42,038 nucleotides of DNA from Telmatospirillum sp. (lineage in GTDB: Bacteria > Pseudomonadota > Alphaproteobacteria > Rhodospirillales > Magnetospirillaceae): contig JARLJB010000191.1 of NCBI GenBank assembly GCA_031291415.1, positions 1 to 42,038 on the forward strand, in the 5' to 3' direction. The translations under genes and the position numbers were made by a program. Positions within the stretch are counted from its first letter, which is position 1; each line of letters opens with the position of its first letter. Shown here in pieces: positions 17,448 to 25,500 of this stretch. The notes under the pieces are model-generated. The model saw nothing but the letters and a program-made list of their open reading frames with translations. It was not told the origin of the DNA and did no database searches.

Positions 17448-18308
17448 TCACCGGGAAACCAGAATCGGCACCGGCATATGGGCCAGCAAAGCCCGGGTAA
17501 CGCCGCCGAAAATCATCTCGGTCGAACGAGCATGGCTATAGGCGCCGATGACGATGAGATCGGCACCGATCTCCGCCACCCTGGCCGCGATGACCTCGGC
17601 GATTGACCGGCCCCCCGAGAGGACCTGCTCCAGATCGACCCGAACACCGTGGCGCGCCAGGTAGGTGGCGATATCGGCGCCAGGGTCCTCGCCATACTTC
17701 CCGGGCGTCCGGGCGGAATCGACGACGAGCACCGTGACCGATTGGGCCGTGCCAAGGACCGGCATCGCATCGGAAATCGCCCGGCGGGCTTCCCGACTGG
17801 CATTCCAGGCGACGAGCGCCTTGCCACCGACCGTATCGGCTGTCCAGGTCTCGGGAATAATGATGAGAGGCACGCCGCTGGCGATCAGCAACCGTTCCGC
17901 CGACCAGTTGTCCGGCAGCCCGTGCGGCTTGGGATGACCGAGGACGACCAGATCGCAGTGAAGCGAATTCAGCAAGGCCTCGTCATCGGAACGTCCACTC
18001 CAGAGCACGCGGAACTCGCTGCTGACGCCATGCTTCGCCGACAAGGCGGCGAAGCATCGGCCAACGGCAAGCGCCTGATCTTCTTCGGCTGCCCGCTGCC
18101 GGGCAATGACACCGTCGATGGCTTGCTTGCCGCGAGCGTAGGAATCCGCTGAACATTCGCCGGGTATCCCGTCGATACTGTGAATTCCGATGAGGTGCGC
18201 GGTGAAACGCTTGGCCAACACGGCGGCATAGTCGCCGACCCTCGCGCCTTCGGGGCTGTCGTCGAGAAAGACGGCGATGTTCTTCCAATTCGTCAGTGTA
18301 TCGCTCAT
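17448..18308 (-). CDS. Tandem-domain universal stress protein
   Basis: Cytoplasmic UspA-family protein of 286 residues with two Usp domains. The first (about 8-153) starts NIAVFLDDSPEGARVGDYA, and the second (about 162-286) starts KALVAWNASREARRAISDA. The second ends in GAYSHARSTEMIFGGVTRAL...PVPILVSR, which matches the nucleotide-binding Gly pattern typical of such alphaproteobacterial two-domain Usps. The first domain lacks a clear version of that motif. Members of the family help cells through stress or growth arrest, but the exact role here is unknown. The gene starts 10 nt after the TetR gene, so the pair is probably one operon controlled by that regulator. Confidence 0.9.
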   Translation of the reverse strand: MSDTLTNWKNIAVFLDDSPEGARVGDYAAVLAKRFTAHLIGIHSIDGIPGECSADSYARGKQAIDGVIARQRAAEEDQALAVGRCFAALSAKHGVSSEFRVLWSGRSDDEALLNSLHCDLVVLGHPKPHGLPDNWSAERLLIASGVPLIIIPETWTADTVGGKALVAWNASREARRAISDAMPVLGTAQSVTVLVVDSARTPGKYGEDPGADIATYLARHGVRVDLEQVLSGGRSIAEVIAARVAEIGADLIVIGAYSHARSTEMIFGGVTRALLAHMPVPILVSR

Positions 18309-18318
18309 CTGGAATCAC

Positions 18319-18999
18319 CTATTTGTTGGGGTCGCGATTGCAGACCGATGGTTCTTCAGACCGGGCGGACCCATTGAGAAACAAGGAAACGGCCGACAGG
18401 ACGATTCGCTCGCGCTCCTTCTCGTCGGGAAAGGCGATCGTGCCAAGAATCAAGCGACGCACCAGCGGCCCCCATATCAGTTCAAGGAACTGACCGGCCG
18501 CCCGATCGGGATCGGACGGACGCAGATATTTCTGTTGCATGGCCACGGCAAGATACTTTGCCACCGCGTCGACGGCGCTTTGTTCGGCGTCGGCAAAAAT
18601 TCGCGCGAGTTCGGGAAAGCGTGACGCCTCGCGATAAACGAGACGCAAAAGCATGATCGCTTCGGAATTGATGGAGGACGACGAAATGACCAATCGGCCA
18701 TAAGCCGACAAAACCTCCTCCGGCGATTTCCCGTCAACGGGGACATCGCCAAGCTTCGGCCACACCGGCTCCAATGAACAGTTGAGGACGGTGCGAAAGA
18801 GATCCGCCTTGTCGCCGATATTGCGATAGATCGTGGTCTTGGAGGCACCGGCCACCTTGGCGATATTTTCCAGGCTTGTGGCTTCATAACCGTCGGAAAG
18901 GAAAAGTCTGGTCGCCACCTGGATCAGATGGTGACGGCGTTCCTCGATTTCATGGGCTGGCGGACGGCCGCCCGTGCCATGTCCCCGCTTCGCAGTCAT
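18319..18999 (-). CDS. TetR/AcrR-family regulator
   Basis: Transcription factor of 226 residues. The N-terminal helix-turn-helix (about 25-70: ATRLFLSDGYEATSLENIAK, then AGASKTTIYRNIGDKADLF) is typical. The C-terminal ligand-binding part (about 95-215) resembles the AefR-type TetR C-terminal domain. AAGGGG lies five bases before the ATG. The gene heads a probable operon with the universal stress protein. A palindrome-like CGAAACAG-TT-CAGTATCG about 30 bp upstream is a good candidate for its own operator. The effector and other targets cannot be told; the divergent glucan synthase gene is a possible one. Confidence 0.9.
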   Translation of the reverse strand: MTAKRGHGTGGRPPAHEIEERRHHLIQVATRLFLSDGYEATSLENIAKVAGASKTTIYRNIGDKADLFRTVLNCSLEPVWPKLGDVPVDGKSPEEVLSAYGRLVISSSSINSEAIMLLRLVYREASRFPELARIFADAEQSAVDAVAKYLAVAMQQKYLRPSDPDRAAGQFLELIWGPLVRRLILGTIAFPDEKERERIVLSAVSLFLNGSARSEEPSVCNRDPNK

Positions 19000-19029
19000 A
19001 ATCGCCCCTTTCCCAAAGAGCGCGAAAAT

Positions 19030-19047
19030 CGAAACAGTTCAGTATCG
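19030..19047. promoter_or_regulatory. Candidate TetR operator
   Basis: An imperfect inverted repeat, CGAAACAG-TT-CAGTATCG, with six matching pairs of eight per arm. It lies 31 bp upstream of the TetR start codon, where autoregulatory TetR operators usually sit. Assignment to this regulator is inference from position. Confidence 0.4.
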
Positions 19048-19219
19048 TTCTTTTTATGCCCCGCCGACAAGACAAGTTTCGCGACAGATCAATTTCTCGG
19101 CTGCCCCGTTTTTCACAGGCGCAACACGTTGTGTCGTGCAAAATTACGTACAGAAATATGGTCCGGTATGCCATTCTGCATATAAGGAAAAATAAATATT
19201 ACTTGCATTTTTCTATCAT

Positions 19220-19240
19220 ATCGAATTATATATATTCGAT
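19220..19240. promoter_or_regulatory. AT-rich palindrome upstream of ndvB
   Basis: ATCGAAT and ATTCGAT flank a TATATAT centre, giving a 21-bp almost perfect palindrome in the AT-rich part of the tetR-ndvB spacer. It could bind a dimeric regulator or a nucleoid protein. No known site is recognised. Confidence 0.4.
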
Positions 19241-19520
19241 TAAAATGGCGATGTTATTTATGATTTTCTGAAAACATTTCGGAATAAACTAGCATATTTG
19301 TTGTGATAATTTTTGGTATTACCACACCGCGCTTTTCCGGGTGAAAAGTTCCGCGCCTGTACGTCTGTCTGCCGACGACGCATCGGATGCCCCTGCACCT
19401 CACTGAAGGTCGCGGGGTCTTTCATCTTTTTTGCCGCTCCGCCATGTGGCGGCAGGAGTGTGAACCCCCCTCCCGTGAACCCGACCGGCAGCCTCGTGTT
19501 GTGACGGCAGAAAGGTCCCA

Positions 19521-22500
19521 ATGACATCTCTCATCCGCCGTGTCTTGCGACACATGTCATCGACGCCATCGTGGAACAGCCGAAATCCGATCAGGGAAGA
19601 GCTTTTCGGTATCGAGCGGCTGGAAGAACATGCGCGAAGCCTTGCCGCCGCACAGTTGGTCAAGCCAAAACCCGCCAGGGGCCACCCCCTGGCGGGGCGG
19701 CTGGCCGACAACGGTGCCGTTCTGCTCGACGCCTACCGCTCCATCGCCAAGGCGATCGACGAGGGTGGGGTCATAACGCCCGCCGCGGAATGGCTGGTCG
19801 ACAATTACCACCTCGTCGAAAGACACATCCGGGAGATTCGCTCGGATCTTCCCGCCGGCTATTACCGGCAGCTTCCCAAACTGGCCGCCGGCCCATTCGC
19901 CGGATACCCGCGAGTCTTCGGCATTGCCTGGGCATTCATCGCCCATACGGATAGCCGCTTCGACAAGGAAATGCTGATTCGCTACATGCGGGCCTATCAG
20001 GAAGTCCAACCGCTGACGATCGGCGAATTGTGGGCAGTGTCGATAACCTTGCGGATCGTTCTCGTCGAGAACCTGCGACGGCTCGTCACACAGATCCTCG
20101 AAGATCGCACGGCGCGCTCGCAGGCCGATGGCCTTGCCGATCGCCTGCTGGGGGTGGGCGGACACGCGCCGGAACCGGTCTCGACCGTGCTCGTCCGGCA
20201 TGAACATGGTCCGTTGGCCGATGCGTTCGCCGTCCAGCTCGTGCTGAGACTCCGCGACCAGGACCCAAGGATTACCCCGGCGCTCACCTGGCTCGACCGC
20301 CGCCTGTCGGCGCAGAACATGACCGCTGACGCCGTTGTACGCGATGTCCATCGCAGCCAGGGCGCATCGAACGTCACCGTCCGCAACATCATCACCAGCA
20401 TGCGGCTGATTTCCGATGTCGATTGGACGAAATTGTTCGAACGCATCAGTCTCGTCGACGAAGTCCTCGCCGAGGGCAGCATTTTTCGCGACATGGATTT
20501 TCCGACGCGCAATCTTTATCGCAGTGCCATCGAGAATTTGGCGCGCGGTGCCAATCGAACCGAAATCGACGTCGCACGCAATGCCGTGCTCGCCGCACAA
20601 CGTGCCCGCGCTACGGATCTTGCGGCGAAGAATACCGACAAAGCCGAACTCGAAGGTGATCCCGGTTACCACCTTCTCGCCGGCGGACGGCCCGCCTTCG
20701 AAACAACGATCGGTTTTCGCCTGCCGCTGCACAGCTGGGCGACCCGACTGACCCGTGCTTTCGGCATCCATGGCTATGGCTCGGCCATCACCATCGTCGC
20801 GGCAGCCCTGCTGGCTTTGCCGCTGGTGGCCCTCGCCTCGCTGGAACAAGGCACATTATGGTTGTGCGCGCTGGGCATTCTCGGTGCGATTCCCGCCATC
20901 GATGCGGCTGTGGCGCTGGTCAACCGCGCCGTGACCTACAGTTTCGGCGCGACGCCCCTTCCGGCACTCGACCTTCTTCATGGCGTTCCGGAGCATCTGC
21001 GGACGCTCGTCGCCGTCCCTACCCTGCTGACATCTCGTGCAGCCATCGCGGAACAAATCGAACGCCTGGAAATCCACCACCTGGCGAGCCCGGGCGGTGA
21101 CCTCCATTTTGCTATGCTCTCTGATTGGACCGATGCCGAGACGGAAACCGTCGCCGGTGACCAGCCTCTTCTCGCACTGGCCGCCGCAGGGATCGCCAAC
21201 CTCAATCAGCGCTACGGCCAGACCCGGCCGGACACCGACGGTGGCAGCGCCCGTTTCCTGCTGCTGCATCGACGGCGTGTCTGGAACGAGAGCGAGGGGC
21301 GGTGGATCGGTTGGGAACGCAAGCGCGGCAAGCTGCACGAGTTGAACCGTCTGCTGCGCGGCGCGACCGATACCACCTTCGTCGCTGTCGCGGGAACGCC
21401 GCCCCATCCGCCGGCCGACGTCCGATATGTCGTGACCCTCGACGCCGATACGCGATTGCCGCGCGACACGGTCCGCCGATTGATCGGCAAAATGGCCCAT
21501 CCGCTGAACAGACCGCGCTTCGACGACATCGCGGGCCGTGTCGTCGAGGGCTATGCGATCTTGCAACCGCGCGTCACCCCCTCGCTGCCGGTCGGCCAGG
21601 AGGGATCGCTCTTCCAACGGACTTTTTCCAGTCTGAGCGGCATCGATCCCTACGCCTCGGCAGTATCCGACGTTTATCAGGACCTGTCCGGCGAGGGGTC
21701 CTATGCCGGCAAGGGCATTTATGACGTCGATGCCTTCGAGCGGTCGTTGGCCGGCCGGGTTCCCGACTCGACACTCTTGAGCCACGATCTCTTCGAAGGC
21801 GTCTTCGCCCGCGCCGGTCTCGCCTCCGATGTCGAAGTCGTTGAGGAATATCCGGCACGCTACGACGTCGGCGCGCTTCGTCACCATCGCTGGGCCCGCG
21901 GCGACTGGCAACTTCTGCCTTGGATCCTGGGCATCAGGCAGCGCTCCACCAAAGGCAAGCCAAACGCCACACGCGACACCAAATCCCGGGCATGGGCCAC
22001 CATTCCGGCGATCGGCCTTTGGAAAATGCGCGACAATCTTCGCCGCACGCTCTCCGCGCCGATGGCGGTTCTCGCTCTGCTTGCCGGATGGACAAGGCCG
22101 TTCGACGCAGCCCTGGTGTGGACCCTTTTCGTCCTTTCGACGATCGTCGTGCCGACCCTGATTCCCGTTGTCGCCGCCATCCGTCCCGGCCGCCCCGGCA
22201 TCACCATCGCCAGCCACCTGCGCGCCCTTGGCGGCGATTTCCGCTCGGCCCTCACGCAATCGGCCTTCCTTGTCATCTTCCTGGCCCATCAGGCCTGGCT
22301 GATGGGCGACGCGATCACCCGCACCTTGTGGCGTCTGGCCGTCAGCCGCCGCCACCTTCTCGAATGGGTGACGGCCGCCCAGACGACGATCGGCCGCAGC
22401 CCCGATCTCAAGGGATCCTATCGCCGGATGTCCGGCGCACTCGGCATCGGCGTCGCGACGCTCGTGCTGATCGGCATCTCGGAACTGCTGGGATCGCCGG

Positions 22501-25500
22501 GACATGGGACCTGGCCCCTGGGGTCGTGGCTCCTGGCCACCCCTTTCGTGGCGCTTTGGGCTGCCTCGCCGGCGGTCGCGCGTTGGGTCAGCCTTTCCCC
22601 GTCGGACTCGCAACAGCTCCAGATGTCGGATAGCGACACGCATCGCCTGCGGCTGGTCGCCCGCCGCACATGGCGGTTCTTCGAAAGTTTCGTCACTCCG
22701 ACCGACCATCTGCTGCCGCCGGACAATTTCCAGGACAACCCGATACCGGTTCTTGCCCACCGGACCTCGCCCACCAATCTCGGCCTTTATCTCCTGTCGG
22801 TGGTCTCTGCCCGTGACTTTGGCTGGATCGGAACCGCCGAAGCTGTCGATCGGTTGGAAGGGACGCTGGCCACCATGAGCGGATTGGCCCGCTTTCGCGG
22901 TCACTTTTACAATTGGTACGACACCAAGGATTTGCGCCCACTCGATCCGAAATATGTTTCTTCCGTCGACAGCGGCAATCTGGCCGGACATCTCATCGCG
23001 CTCGCCAACGCCTGCCAGGACTGGAAACAGCGCCCGCCAAGCGCATCGACCCGCCTGGCGGGCATCGCCGATGCGATCGATCTGACCCGCGAGGAGGCGG
23101 CCGGCCTGCATGACGGGCGGCTGACGCAAACCGTAACCTGGCGGCAGTTCGACGACACGCTCACTACGTTTGCCGGTGGCGTGCGTCAGACCTCCGACAC
23201 CGATCTACCGCTCCGGCTCACCGAGTTGGTCGATGACGCCGAGAATATTGCCGACATCGCGCAGGCGCTGGCCGTCGAACGCGGCGACGCAAGCGGCGTT
23301 GACATGCAGTTCTGGGCGCAGGCCAGCCTGAATGCGATCCGCTCGCACAACCGCGATCTCAAACAGAACACGGCTGAGGCGGCAACCGTCGCGGCGCGCT
23401 TGACCATCCTCGAAGACACCGCCCGCTCCATGGCGTTGGCCATGGAGTTTGGCTTCCTGTTCGACCAGGATCGCCATCTCCTTTCCATCGGCTATCTGGT
23501 GCCGGAAGGAACGCTCGACACCAATTGTTACGATCTCCTGGCGTCGGAAGCCCGGTTGGCCAGTTTCGTTGCCATCGCCAAGGGCGACATTCCGGCCCGT
23601 CATTGGTTCCGATTGGGCCGTACCGTCACGCCGGTGGCGCGGGACGCCGCGCTGATTTCCTGGTCGGGCTCGATGTTCGAATATCTGATGCCGTCGCTCA
23701 TCATGCGCGAACCGGCCGGAAGCCTGCTCGAACGGACGAACCGGCTGATTGTGCACGCCCAGATCGACTATGCCGCGACACGCCACATTCCCTGGGGTAT
23801 CTCGGAATCCGCCTACAATGCCCGCGATCTCGAATTCACCTATCAATATTCGAACTTCGGCGTTCCCGGCCTCGGGCTGAAACGCGGCCTCGGAGAAAAC
23901 CTCGTCATCGCCCCCTACGCGACGGCTTTGGCGTCGATGATCGATCCGCGAGCCGCCGCTGCCAATCTGGCGCGACTCGAAAAAGTCGGCGCACGAGGCC
24001 GTTATGGCTTTTACGAAGCCTTGGATTACACACCGATCCGCCTGCCCATCGGCGACAGCATCGCCGTTGTCCACGCCTTCATGGCGCATCATCAGGGAAT
24101 GAGCATCGTCGCCATCGCCGACGCCTTGCTCGATGGCGCGATGCGAACACGATTCCACGCAGAGCCCATCGTGCAGGCGACCGAACTGCTCTTGCAGGAA
24201 CGCCCGCCGCGCGATGTCGCGGTGGCGCATCCTTGGGCGACCGAGGTGCCGTCGACGGCATTGGCGCGCGACATCGAACCGGCCGGCAGCCGAACTTTCA
24301 CCTCCGCCGGTCAGATGACGCCGCCCACGCATCTGCTCTCGAACGGTCGATTCGCGACGATGCTGACCGCCGCCGGGTCCGGGTACAGCCGCTGGGGCGA
24401 CATTGCCCTCACCCGTTGGCGCGAGGATGCCACCTGCGACGACTTCGGGTCCTACATCTTCCTCAGGGACGTCCGCAATGGCGAAATCTGGTCGGCGGGT
24501 TTCCAGCCGAGCGGCGCCGAACCGGACGAATACCAGGTCACATTCCGCGAGGATCGCGCCGAGTTCATAAGGCGAGACGGCGCTCTGACGACGACATTGG
24601 ACGTACTGGTCTCGGCCGAGGGCGATGCCGAGGTTCGTCGCGTCTCGATTTCCAATACCGGCAATCGCATCCGGGAACTCGAAATCACCTCCTACGCCGA
24701 GCTGGTTTTGGCGCCACAGGCCACCGATGCCGCCCATCCGGCCTTTTCCAAACTGTTTGTCGAAACGGAATATCTCGCCGACGTCGGGGCCATTCTGGCG
24801 ACAAGACGACGGCGGACACCTGTCGAACCGGAAATTTGGGCCGCGCATCTGGCGGTCGTCGACGGTGACGCGGTCGGACGGCCGGAAATCGAAACCGACC
24901 GGGCCCGCTTTCTCGGCCGCGGCCACGATATCCGGACACCGATGGCCGTAATCGACGGACGGTCTTTGTCGAACACCGTCGGCACGGTGCTCGATCCGAT
25001 TTTCGCACTTCGTCGCCGCGTGCGCGTGGCACCGGGAGCAGTCGTTCGCGTTGCCTATTGGACCTTGGCGGCCTCGACACGTGAAGCGCTTCTCGACAGT
25101 GTCGACAAACACCGGGACTCGACAGCCTTCGGACGGGCGACAACCCTCGCCTGGACGCAGGCCCAGGTCCAGCTTCATCATCTTGGCATCACGGCGGGCG
25201 AAGCCGCTCTCTTCCAGAATCTCGCCGGGCATGTGGTCCATGCCGCATCGGTTCTCAGGCCCGCCTCGGATACTATTCGACGAGGCGGCGGCGCCCAGTC
25301 CGGATTGTGGGCGCAAGGGTTGTCGGGAGATCTGCCGATCGTCCTGTTGCGCATCGCCGATTCTGAATACATCGACATCGCCCATCAGTTGCTGCAGGCG
25401 CACGAATATTGGCGAATGAAACAGCTCGCCGTCGATCTCGTCATCCTCAACGAACGTCAGTCTTCCTATGTTCAAGATCTTCAAATAGCGATCGAAACAC

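Larger units (their letters stand above)
19000..19520. other. Divergent intergenic region tetR / ndvB
   Basis: 521 bp without a supported gene, holding the promoters of the tetR-usp pair and of ndvB. The first 60 bp carry the candidate TetR operator. The segment 19185-19330 is strikingly AT-rich against the GC-rich surroundings and contains a near-perfect palindrome. The last 180 bp return to high GC. ndvB is preceded by AGAAAGG five bases before its ATG. Confidence 0.6.
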
